DNA of 64,000 bases from Sipunculus nudus (Eukaryota; Annelida; Sipuncula; Golfingiida; Sipunculidae): assembly GCA_026874595.1 (NCBI GenBank), contig CM049308.1, positions 41,774,527 through 41,838,526 on the forward strand, in the 5' to 3' direction. The notes below the pieces were generated by a model, which made no database searches, was not told where the DNA came from, and worked only from the letters and a program-made list of their open reading frames with translations. The position numbers and the translations under genes were made by a program. Shown here one piece after another: positions 11,346-19,787 of this stretch (the first letter of the stretch is position 1; each line of letters opens with the position of its first letter).

Positions 11346-11978
11346 AATATTTTTCCTTTTTAGTCTAAGAACATTTTTAGCACATCTGACCATGACTTAT
11401 TCTCCGAACTGCTTCATGTTTGCATGGTATAAACAATTATCTTGAAGAACGTGAACTGCTTCATGTTCTTAATTTTAACACGTTTTTACTTTTATTTTTG
11501 AGAATAACATATAACACTTCCCCTAAACTTCATTAATTAAGCCTCCCTTCGAAGGGAGGGGACGCTTCTAGGGTTGATGAGTTTATTTCTATATCAATAT
11601 TTTTGGCTAAATGTTTCGTCGGACTTTCTTAGGTCCCCCGAGTGCAAAACAACCTACTATTTTTTTCTCCTCCTTCAGCCCCTGTGTGCTAGAGCTCCAA
11701 TATGACTGTTTTTCAAAAACTGACCGTCGACTGCAATATTAGTCACGGGAGACAGATTTGCACCTGATATTTAGGTCTGACCTTGACCTTTTTCCAAGCA
11801 CGTATACCGTTCTGGTTCTCTCCCAGTTTGAGCTAGCTCTCAAATACGACTGATTAACATAAATTTGCTTTGGGTCAGAGTAATATTGACAGGTAATATA
11901 TTTTTCGAGCTATCCTTATTCATAGAGCTATCCTTATTCATAGGCATGGGAACAGCATTATGATTTGGGACGGGTTGC

Positions 11979-11983
<5 letters not shown>
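11346..11983. other. Non-coding region with an 18-bp perfect palindrome
   Basis: No gene seen. CCTCCCTTCGAAGGGAGG at 11542-11559 is a perfect 18-bp palindrome. It could be a restriction-like chance motif or a hairpin end of an unrecognised element. Confidence 0.4.

Positions 11984-12035
<52 letters not shown>
11984..12035. repeat. (TA)n microsatellite
   Basis: About 26 uninterrupted TA units directly beyond the 3' untranslated end of the Penelope-like element. It may mark its 3' junction or target. Confidence 0.9.
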
Positions 12036-12036
<1 letters not shown>

Positions 12037-12130
12037 TAGAAGTATATAGGTGCAGAACGAATCTAACAGTGCTCCATTAGCCTGATGCTAAGAGCTGATA
12101 CACAGAATTTACAACGAAAATGTTCAGTTA

Positions 12131-12173
12131 CACATTAACACGTGTTTTCATGCTGCCGCAATCATCAGATGTG
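12131..12173 (-). ncRNA. Hammerhead ribozyme, type I, Penelope-like-element class
   Basis: Read on the minus strand: helix I 5' strand CACAT (12169-12173), core CTGATGA (12162-12168), helix II TGC/GCA with loop GGCA (12151-12160) and a U-U at the base, core GAA (12147-12149), a short palindromic helix III AACACGTGTT (12137-12146), cleavage nucleotide A (12136), then helix I 3' strand ATGTG (12131-12135), fully complementary to CACAT. All invariant core bases are present, and the self-complementary helix III is typical of hammerheads in PLEs and retrozymes. Predicted cleavage lies between 12136 and 12135. The U-U at the base of helix II is unusual (normally a pair) and may weaken activity. It lies downstream of the PLE stop codon, as expected. 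Confidence 0.72.
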
Positions 12174-12232
12174 AAATGTTAAGGAACGGTTGGTGACATT
12201 ATGTAATTACGTGCCGAAGCACTCAGCCATGG

Positions 12233-12934
12233 TCAGGTGGGAGTGTGGGGGGGATTATGGTTATGTCTGCATTTGGAAATGAGCTCTGATCTTTTGTTGA
12301 GTCTTTGTGTCTTGGGGAACGTTATGATTTGGACCTTTTCTTCCAGGCAAAGATTACAACTTCCACAGGGGGGCTTTCTAGGTGTTGAGCGCTTGAGGAC
12401 CCGCCAGTTTATTGAATATGGGGTGTTTGTGTTTTGTTGGAGCCAAATGAACTTTGAAAGTTCCGAGTCTTTTGCGTACTTGGGGTGGCTGAATGATTTC
12501 TTGTGGTTTCTGTAGCGGGATTTAAAGTCGGTGCCGGCAAGTCCGATGTAGGTTTTCTCCGAGGTTGGGGTTGTGACGTCAGCGGCATAGATAATACCAG
12601 CTTGTAGGCATGCTCCTTGAAGGGGACACTCTGTTTTTTTGCGACAATTGCATCCGCTTGGTTGCGTTTTATTCTGTCGGCCCGAAAGTTGGTTGTTTTG
12701 CCTCTTAATTATAGATTGCATGTTTGGCATGGTGCTGTAGCTGACTTTGACCGAGTTCCTGTTGAATATTTTGTGGAGTGTATGGTTGTTGGGGAAGTGC
12801 TTTTTGACTAGGTTAAGGAATATTCTGGCTACTTTTGTTTTTACATTGGAGCTGAATGGTGGGTTGAACCATAGAATATTTCGTCTTCGACGTTTTTTGT
12901 CACTTTGATTTTTCACTGTTGGTACGTATGTCAT
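12233..12934 (-). CDS. PLE C-terminal part: GIY-YIG endonuclease
   Basis: 233 codons from an internal ATG at 12932-12934. The same frame continues upstream without another stop to the TAA at 12989-12991. Residues 20-70 hold the PLE linker (LWFNPPFSSNVKTK, then KIFNRNSVKVSYS). A Cys cluster follows (C95, C97, C103, C109). The GIY-YIG nuclease comes next: GIIYAA at 113-118 in place of GIY, TYIG at 128-131, and FKSRYRNH with the catalytic-type Arg. A CxxC-x2-C knuckle (CGSCNLC) lies near the end. The enzyme nicks target DNA to prime reverse transcription. The ATG is probably not the native start; the native protein is the RT fusion. Confidence 0.85.
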   Translation of the reverse strand: MTYVPTVKNQSDKKRRRRNILWFNPPFSSNVKTKVARIFLNLVKKHFPNNHTLHKIFNRNSVKVSYSTMPNMQSIIKRQNNQLSGRQNKTQPSGCNCRKKTECPLQGACLQAGIIYAADVTTPTSEKTYIGLAGTDFKSRYRNHKKSFSHPKYAKDSELSKFIWLQQNTNTPYSINWRVLKRSTPRKPPCGSCNLCLEEKVQIITFPKTQRLNKRSELISKCRHNHNPPHTPT

Positions 12935-12988
12935 TCCCTGTGCGTGTTGCTGGTATCCGCTTGATTGTAGTGCATCGCTGTATATTTG

Positions 12989-14116
12989 TTACGTGTTTTC
13001 GAAGGCTTCTCTATTGCTTGAGAGTTGTGATATCCGTTGTGAGACTCCGGCGGGAATCTGTTTTAGTACCGCTGGTGGGTGGTTGGAGTGTGTGTTTACG
13101 TATAGAGGATGGTCGTTCGGTTTTCTGTATGGTTGGTGGATGCCCGTCTGGAGATTGAGCGTAACGTCGAGGAAATTCACGAAGTGCTTGCTCACTGCGG
13201 TGGTTATTCTGAGGCCGAAATTCAAAAACAGGTCTTTTAATTTTGCTGTGATTTTGGACGAGGTTCTTGTCGTGATATTCCTGAACGCCGCGAGTCCGTC
13301 GTCTCGGTACAAACCGAATGCGTGTTTATCGAAGTGGTGGCTGAGTTCGTTGAGGATGTATAGACCAACTAGTTCGCACACCTCCGCCCCGTCTAAGCTT
13401 CCCATAGTGACGTCAAAGTGTTCGTCGGAGCCCTTTTTCGTCCATGCCGTGCCGCTGTGAAATAGTACAGACTCTCTTGAATGCATGATGACTTCGATGT
13501 CCAGGTTGGAGATGTCCGTCGTTTGTCTTGCCCATTTGATTGCATCAGTGAGGAGTTGTTTGGATATGGAGGGGTAAAACTCAATGATGTCGAATGTAAT
13601 GAATGTATGGGATTTTTTGTCCGGGATATTATTGAACCATTCCAGTACATTAGCTGTGCTTGTCCACTGGTTTACTGAGGTGGCTGCTCTTACTGATTTG
13701 TTGATCGATTCCAGGATGATTTTACTTGGTCTGCCCATCTCACTTTTTGCTGGGTTTATGAGAGGGCAGCTGGGGTTGGTGCTGAAGTTGGGTTTGTGAT
13801 CTTTGAGAGTCAGAAAGGCCTGTTTTTCCGCCATACTGTCGATCCTGTCGTCTATATCTAAATCGGAGGCGATTCTGTGTAGATCTTTATTGATGTTTGC
13901 TACGTAATTCTTGTTGGCTCTCTTGTATTTTGAGGTTATATTATCTGTTAGCAATTTGTTGTAAAGTGAGATGTCCATTTTATAGTAATTTCTTGTTTTG
14001 TCAGCTTGTACGTAAACTTTGCCCTGCTGAAAGAGGGACATAAAATTTAACACCAAACTGTGAATAACTTTTTTGACCTTTGACCTCCGGCCCCTAAATC
14101 GATAGGGATCTTCCAT
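12989..14116 (-). CDS. PLE reverse transcriptase part, ending at an in-frame ochre stop
   Basis: 375 residues. About the first 30 come from the flanking repeat, not from the PLE: the DNA there reads into the GGTCAAAGGTCA-type repeat. PLE homology starts near KVYVQADKTRNYY (34-45). Hallmarks: TLKDHKPNF at 103-111 (the PLE 'KDHK' motif), INPAKSE, ITFDIIEFYPSI at 173-184 (motif A), TMGSLDGAEVCELVG at 237-251 (motif B), and GLYRDDG at 268-274 (catalytic motif C, YRDD). It ends AFENT then TAA at 12989-12991. The codons after that stop continue in the same frame into the GIY-YIG part, so one substitution explains the break. RT uses the RNA copy as template at the nicked target. Confidence 0.85.
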   Translation of the reverse strand: MEDPYRFRGRRSKVKKVIHSLVLNFMSLFQQGKVYVQADKTRNYYKMDISLYNKLLTDNITSKYKRANKNYVANINKDLHRIASDLDIDDRIDSMAEKQAFLTLKDHKPNFSTNPSCPLINPAKSEMGRPSKIILESINKSVRAATSVNQWTSTANVLEWFNNIPDKKSHTFITFDIIEFYPSISKQLLTDAIKWARQTTDISNLDIEVIMHSRESVLFHSGTAWTKKGSDEHFDVTMGSLDGAEVCELVGLYILNELSHHFDKHAFGLYRDDGLAAFRNITTRTSSKITAKLKDLFLNFGLRITTAVSKHFVNFLDVTLNLQTGIHQPYRKPNDHPLYVNTHSNHPPAVLKQIPAGVSQRISQLSSNREAFENT

Positions 14117-14266
14117 AATTGATGGTTAATACATATTTTAGGTTTGAACTCAATCCGTCAATCCTAACTTGAGTTATCATCCGGAAAAGAATTTGTGGAC
14201 GGACGGACAGACGGACGGACAGGTCGATTACTATAGGGCACCCGCTTTTCAAGCGGGGCCCTAATA
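14050..14266 (-). repeat. Terminus of a pearl/Helentron-like satellite element
   Basis: Contains a terminal hairpin (GGGCACCCGC...GCGGGGCCC, 14235-14261), a GGACGGACAGACGG microsatellite (about 14197-14222) and a GACCTTTGACC motif near 14080, all typical of the satellite elements in this window. It abuts the truncated 5' end of the Penelope-like element and supplies the first codons of that open frame. Confidence 0.6.
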
Positions 14267-14387
14267 AAACAGTTTGGACTCACAAAAGTTTGGACTCACA
14301 AAAGCTTGATCAGTGCCAGCATTGGTCCTAAAGGAAACAAAAGTATAATTATTTTGTTGAACACCACATAACCATTGTTACGGAACC

Positions 14388-15330
14388 TTATAACAACAGA
14401 TCACGTAGTCGTGACGAGCATAAATTTTGTTGCGGAGATAAAAAAAATCAGATTCTGTAACACTAGGCAGCGTGAAATGTCTAGGCGAATAAAGAAGTCA
14501 CTGGTTATTTGTTAACAAATAATTATAATCTATTCTTAAAACAATCCTAACATTACAATACACTAAATGAATACAATTGCACAGTATAACAACAGTACAA
14601 CAGCAAATCAATAAAATTACACAGTATAATAAATAAAGTGTACAGTGCCTGGATACCACCACTGTCAAAAATGAATACAATTGCACAGTATAACAACAGT
14701 ACAACAGCAAATCAATAAAATTACACAGTATAATAAAGAAAGTGTACAGTGCCTGGATACCACCACTGTCACAGCGACAAAATGTCTTTTAAAACGTATA
14801 ATCCAGCTGAACAGAGAGTAATAGTCCAATTCAATCACAAAATCAATCCGTTGTAATCCAAAAGTGAAGGTCTGGCAGTAATCCAAAAAGCAAACTGAAG
14901 ACTATATAAAAATCCGTTACAAATTTAAAAGAAAATCTATAATTGCTGCAATTATCGAAAAGGTCACACCCGTGCACGCTGGAATATTTCTCTCTCCTCC
15001 TTTCGGCTATAAAACACAGCCTCTATTTATAACTTTTCATCCGAAAATTCAAGAAACTTCTATTTCACGAACAATCCAAAAAACCAAACATAACATAATA
15101 CACACGCCCAAAGAACATTACACGACACGCGCTAATAGAGGGCGACCAGCCCAGAAAGTCCCAGATTAGCACGAGCGCTGTGATTCTACACGTCAGACCC
15201 CACTCGTGGGCCGGCCCGGCTCGGCTCGCGCGTCTCCCATGGCAACGGACAATGCTAGCGTTACATAGACACATGTAAGACTGCTGCACACAATAAAAGA
15301 GACACTTGTAACACCATGCAAAACTAAAAC
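14388..15330 (-). mobile_element. LTR-like repeat, copy A
   Basis: Reverse complement of a sequence also found at 40178-41095. Shared blocks include TATTCCAGCG, TATATAGTCTTCAGTTTGCT, GACAGTGGTGGTATCCAGG and ACATTTCACGCTGCCTA. A TATA-like motif (rc of CTATTTATAAC, about 15024-15035) precedes GAGAGAAATATTCCAGCG. The outer end reads TGTTACA (rc at 14456-14462), and a further ~68 bp beyond it is also shared, perhaps a piece of internal region. It is probably a solo or truncated LTR of a Gypsy-type element, though no coding part is present. The other end is not sharply defined. Confidence 0.5.
14567..14774. repeat. 104-bp tandem duplication within LTR-like copy A
   Basis: ATGAATACAATTGCACAGTA starts at 14567 and again at 14671. 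The two 104-bp units are nearly identical, implying a recent duplication. Copy B has no such duplication. Confidence 0.75.
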
Positions 15331-15908
15331 ATACATGGCGGGATGAAACAGTTTGGCCTTTCACAAACTCCTTACTCATGGCTTTTTTTCCGTATTTCAG
15401 AAGACGAACGAGAAGAAACTGGAGTGAAAAAGATTAATCTTACCCCACTGGCGAAAAATGGAACGTTCAAAGGAGAACAAATTTAATGTAGATGAATTGT
15501 CAGTCATAGGTACTTTAGCAGCCGTTTCAGTTATTGTATGTTACGAGGCATACTTTTTAATGCCAGTATTCCAAACGGTGAGCAATAGACAAACCGTTGT
15601 TTATTACAGTTGGTGGCATCACCTTGCCAGACCGACTGAGTGAAGTGAGCCCTCCGAGCATGTTTATGCTGTTGTCTGCTGAATGTGTAGCAATCAAATT
15701 GAAGAGAAACTGAAGGCTTACTTTGAAAAAAAAATGGTTATGAATTAAAAGGGGGAAACATTACAATTTTGATTTAATATGGATCAAAGGCATATTCTAT
15801 GAGATTTTTTCAGGCTATCAGTATACTTGTAATTACATTCGGTATTCAGAGGTTGTACATTCACCATGTTATTATGAACTGACAGCAAGTGGAATGTTTA
15901 TATTGCTT
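15331..15908 (+). other. Region with one exon-like ORF, otherwise nothing
   Basis: The frame from ATG 15458 gives about 40 residues including a hydrophobic segment (VIGTLAAVSVIVCYEAYF), then CAAACGGTGAGC near 15577, which looks like a splice donor. No family is recognised and no second exon identified, so I do not call a gene. The rest is AT-rich non-coding. Confidence 0.25.
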
Positions 15909-16615
15909 TCTATGTGCCACGACCATTAGATCCAGAAGGTCATCCGATTCCAAGTCTGGTGTATGGGGATCAACTGTCTGTTGAAAGGACCCGCACTTCT
16001 TGCCAACCAGCTCTCCCTGTAAAAGAAGCTGAGACCACTACTGCAGAAAAATACTTGATTCCTTCATTTCACCACCTGCAGGAACCAGTCTTGTTTAGTA
16101 ATATGCCGATGTATTCATTTCAATTTTCTGTAAATTGTGCCATATGTCTTTTTCCAACTATGAAGTTGGAATCAGCTATTGTAACCCCTATACTGAAGTA
16201 AAGCCATCTTGGTGCAAAAGGTATGAAACACTGTCGACCAATGTGATCTAGCCTACCGTTCCTCACTTAAATATTGGAAAGATCGTTGCAACCCGTATCA
16301 CCATAAATGAACTGAAAACGATCGGATGTATCTATACCCTCAGTCGGCATATGGACCATTTCATAACACTGAAACATGTCTGCTTAAAGTATTTTACGAT
16401 ACTTTTTGGGCTATGGACTCCCAACAGGTACCCATTTCAGACTGTTAGATTTATCTGCTGTCTTTAATGCATTGGATCATCAACACCTGCAATAACTGGA
16501 GATACCTTGAAATGCATCAGGTCATACTTCTGCGATCGGAGTGAGTGTATCAGTGTTGCAGGTTACAAGTCCTTTCCATCTAAGATCTCCTACGGGGTCC
16601 CGCAAATACAACGTA
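15909..16615 (+). pseudogene. Decayed non-LTR retrotransposon RT fragment (Jockey/CR1-like)
   Basis: Frames shift repeatedly, but RT blocks are ordered correctly. SAIVTPILK is followed by HLGAKGMKHCRPM (16170-16245, finger region). Then come QSAYGPFHNTETCLLKV (about 16340-16395), LLDLSAVFNALDH (16440-16480, motif A), and RSYFCDRSECISVAGYKSF with YGVPQ (about 16520-16605, motif B). It is cut off before the YADD block. The part before it (15909-16060, PRPLDPEGHPIPSLVYGDQL) does not look like RT. It recalls an uncharacterised protein family that I associate with DUF6589, from memory only. Confidence 0.6.
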
Positions 16616-16641
16616 TATATAATATGTATTTCTTCTTTTAG

Positions 16642-16773
16642 CCGACAATAAGTGGAGGGGCGCACAAAGACCGTAAAGACTGCTTATGGGAAGCTGTCCG
16701 ATTTGCCATCGGGGCTAATTCAGACACTCTGACAACCAAGCAAAGGGAAATACTAAGCATGTCTGTTTCTTAA
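16642..16773 (+). CDS. Orphan exon-like ORF, unknown
   Basis: After a pyrimidine tract ending in TTTTAG (16641), an open frame of 43 codons runs to TAA at 16771-16773. It is less AT-rich than its surroundings and has mixed, protein-like composition (GGAHKDRKDCLWEAVRFAIG). No domain is recognised. It could be the last exon of a host gene whose other exons are outside the window or masked by insertions, or a transposon piece. There is no start codon, so it depends on splicing. Confidence 0.3.
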   Translation, partial: PTISGGAHKDRKDCLWEAVRFAIGANSDTLTTKQREILSMSVS

Positions 16774-17046
16774 ACAGAAAACAAGACGTGTATTGACCTC
16801 ACCATGCAACATGCCTCGAAGCGCACGATCATGGTTTGTTACTTCTCATTGTTTTTAATTAATGTTAATTTTATTTAATCAGACTTAAGGACAATATATA
16901 AATTACAAGGATATTATATTATTATATTTTTGTCATGAAAACACATGATTAAATGGTTATAGGCAACAAATTGGTATTTTTCATTTGTCCTACTATAGAC
17001 CTTTTTTAAATGTTAATATTACGGAAAAATTTCGAATTTCTTTGCT

Positions 17047-17250
17047 TCATTTTTTTATGTAAAACCATTGAAGACTATAGCAGCAGCTGAGGACATTAAT
17101 TGTATTGTTCCGGCTCCCTTCATCTGCGAAAGCCATTAAGCGATCATTCGAACAGTCGTGATGCAGATACGAGATAGTGTCTCCTGCACTGGCGATGATG
17201 ACTGCGAGAAAAACTAGGAAGAAGAGAGATTTCGACAAGTGTCCAGGCAT
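17047..17250 (-). CDS. Small ORF with signal-peptide-like N-terminus
   Basis: 67 residues from ATG 17248-17250. The N-terminus has a basic start (MPGHLSK), a hydrophobic core (SLFFLVFLAVIIASAG) and a plausible signal peptidase site after it. The remainder has a few Cys (HHDCSND, LSCCYS). GC content and codon choice are higher than in the flanking AT-rich DNA. No family is recognised and no strong GT-AG donor is seen after it. It may be a short secreted peptide, a first exon, or chance. Confidence 0.35.
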   Translation of the reverse strand: MPGHLSKSLFFLVFLAVIIASAGDTISYLHHDCSNDRLMAFADEGSRNNTINVLSCCYSLQWFYIKK

Positions 17251-19205
17251 TTTGAAGAAACTAATATCATCGGTTACGTCTGTTGCTGAAAGCGCAACTA
17301 TGCAACTATTGATGCATAAATAAATGCTCTGTTCAATTATTGGGATGAATTCCTTTGATATTTTGCTAGATTAATTTGGCTTTGTTGACAAAAGTTAATT
17401 TAACCATTACAGATTTACTTTTGTATATATTTTGAAATGTGTTGAAAATTACGACTAGAAAACATATTTTATCAGTGGGGTTAATCAGGAAATCATGCAT
17501 GTGAGGACACATGGCCAACTTTCAACGGAAGCCTTGACTTCTGATGAAGTAGAAGAGTTTCAATGACATGATGAAGGGAAAGACTTGTCCCAATGCTGAT
17601 GTTAGTCACGAAAGGCGCCCTTACTGCCTAAAAGGGCAATTCAGGTTCATAATTAGTCTCACAGTAAAGAAAATCGTTTCTGTCTTTAAAACCTCTGCCT
17701 TAAATAAGACATCCACTTGTTAAAGCAAATGATGTTATGCATAAGCTCAAAATTATAGTAATAACATTTCTTAATACAATATTGTGACGAAGCTTTTACA
17801 TTAAATAAGAACAGGTGTTTATGTTTGTGCCAATGAAAGTAACAGTAAAGTTACGTGATATTTTTCTGATGGCAAAAAAAAAATCCCAATAATAAGGATA
17901 AGATCTCATAATTCTTAATCTTATTGTAAATGCATCTAACATATAACTGCAAGATTCTTAGAATGACTCTTTCAGTGTCATTTGGATATAATTCACACAT
18001 AATCCTTTGTACACCTGTGTGTACATACAGTACAAAGACCCACAATGGTCCACTTGCCCCAGGCTATGGCGGGATTTTCGATATTTTCATGTATCTGCTT
18101 CATTCCAAGGTGTTGGGACGCTTCCAGGCATTTAATGGATTTAGTCACGGACCACTTGTGCTCCTTATCGTAGCTCTATAGATGTCAAATGAGAAATGTA
18201 AAAAGAATGAACTTATTTTTTAGCTAGAAATCGCCAGCCATCTTAGATGTTAAGGTCAAAATACGTCATATCAAATTTTTTTACATCAACTGTGTATTTC
18301 TCAGCCTCCCCAGGACCAATAATCGATTAAATGAACAGTATTAAAGGCCAACTGTTTCATAATGATAGGAAGGTTTCAATCATATAAAAGATCTAGAATT
18401 ATTGAACATTGATAGACCATTTAGCAAAGTGAACCATGGGTCCCCTGATTTTTATTTGTGCAGAGATTCTAAAACGCCAAGGGCAGATATACGGCCAAAC
18501 ATGTGGACAGAGGGAAGCTACATTGCAGGACCAGTCTCCAGGGAATTGGATAGGAATTTGGCTTTCAACACGCTTGATGGTAACGGCTAAACCACAAACA
18601 GATCCCATAAAAAGATGCCTTTTCTGGATTCGTTTAATCGACCATTTGACCGATATTGACAGATATTCGATCTTGTTTAGATTCTAATTTACTCACGTTT
18701 TGGTGAGGTAGAAGATATATAATTAATCAGGGAGAATAATTATGGGGCTCAGCAGGATCCTGTGAAGACGTTATTGACGTTGGGCTTTTCAAACCTTCGA
18801 GGCATACAAAAGCATATAGTCGCGTTTTTGTATGTTCCTAATATCGAATACATATGAAGATGCGTAACCCAAATATTTTTTACACATTTTATTTATTATT
18901 ATTATTATTATTTTATATTATTTATTTTATGTATCATAAGGATGACGAGTGAGCCTCGTTCAGCTGACTTTTATGCAATACTTGATGCTCCAGTTACAAA
19001 GTAAAAAGAAAAAAGTGTGAATAATGTATCATGTGGATCAGGGTTGTCCTAATAGTTCAGGTTCACATATATTAAACACGAGGTCACAGGCATGTCGCAG
19101 ATAAAATAACAGGAACCTTTCATATGGTTAAATGGTAATCCTATCAGTCACCGGAAGGGCTTAAGACATCTGCATGTGGACTATTGAAAAGTCCACGGAC
19201 AGGTA
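17251..19205. other. Non-coding stretch with (TTA)n microsatellite
   Basis: No supported gene. Overlapping open frames on both strands at 18399-18687 lack motifs. A (TTA)n run is at about 18893-18915. Confidence 0.45.
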
Positions 19206-19209
19206 AGCT

Positions 19210-19640
19210 GTTATACATTCGGGTCGTTTACCATCGTGAATAATGAAGGTGATCGTGTTAAGTCCAGAATGATCTTTAAAACAAGGACCAAAGCTGCATG
19301 TGGCAGTGTAGAAGTAAACAGTTTAGTCACCAGTGAAACATGCACCATCATGAGGGAAGAGGGATCTCGTGAGTCCAGTTGGCTTCAAAGGCAAACGTTA
19401 TACATTCGGGTCGTTTACCATCGTGAATAATGAAGGTGATTGTGTTAAGTCCAGAATGATCTTTAAAACAAGGACCAAAGCTGCATGTGGCAGTGTAGAA
19501 GTAAACAGTTCAGTCACCAGTGAAACATGCACCATCATGAGGGAAGAGGGATCTCGTCAGTCCAGTTGGCTTCAATGGCAAACGTTATACATTCGGGTCG
19601 TTTACCATCGTGAATAATGAAGGTGATCGTGTTCAGTGTT
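19210..19640 (+). repeat. 187-bp tandem duplication, 2 full units plus a partial
   Basis: GTTATACATTCGGGTCGTTT starts at 19210, 19397 and 19584: exactly 187 bp twice. The first two units differ at only a few positions and the third stops near 19635. Each unit leaves an open frame of about 60 codons (NNEGDRVKSRMIFKTRTK and onward), but 187 is not a multiple of three and no family is recognised, so coding is doubtful. Confidence 0.8.
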
Positions 19641-19787
19641 GATCGTGTTCAAGTTGCATCAGTGATTTTAAAAAGTCAAAGGTTAGCTGAAAAAACGGTA
19701 TCATATTGTGAAAGTTAAATGTATACCATGTTGACACAGCGTGATTTTCATAAAAAAGGAATCAAATCTAGCTACATATGAGATATA

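Larger units (their letters stand above)
12036..14050 (-). mobile_element. Penelope-like element, 5'-truncated, with GIY-YIG endonuclease
   Basis: Minus-strand order: truncated N-terminus, reverse transcriptase (to 12989), short linker, GIY-YIG endonuclease (to 12233), then a ~200-bp 3' untranslated region with a hammerhead ribozyme (12131-12173) and a (TA)n tract. Both coding parts lie in one frame, separated by one TAA. The 5' end is fused near 14030-14050 to the end of another repeat (14050-14266), so the N-terminal part of the usual PLE ORF is lost. It is a dead-on-arrival copy or was later truncated. Confidence 0.85.

Noticed and set aside
12237-13799. Several plus-strand open frames opposite the PLE
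   Set aside because: They are antisense shadows of the RT and GIY-YIG frame and have no domain of their own.
7677-17550. Other CTGATGA motifs (about 7677, 10209, 17540) as hammerheads
   Set aside because: No GAAA at suitable distance with complementary helix I.
18399-18687. Three overlapping open frames
   Set aside because: No motif, no splice pattern, and equal openness on both strands.
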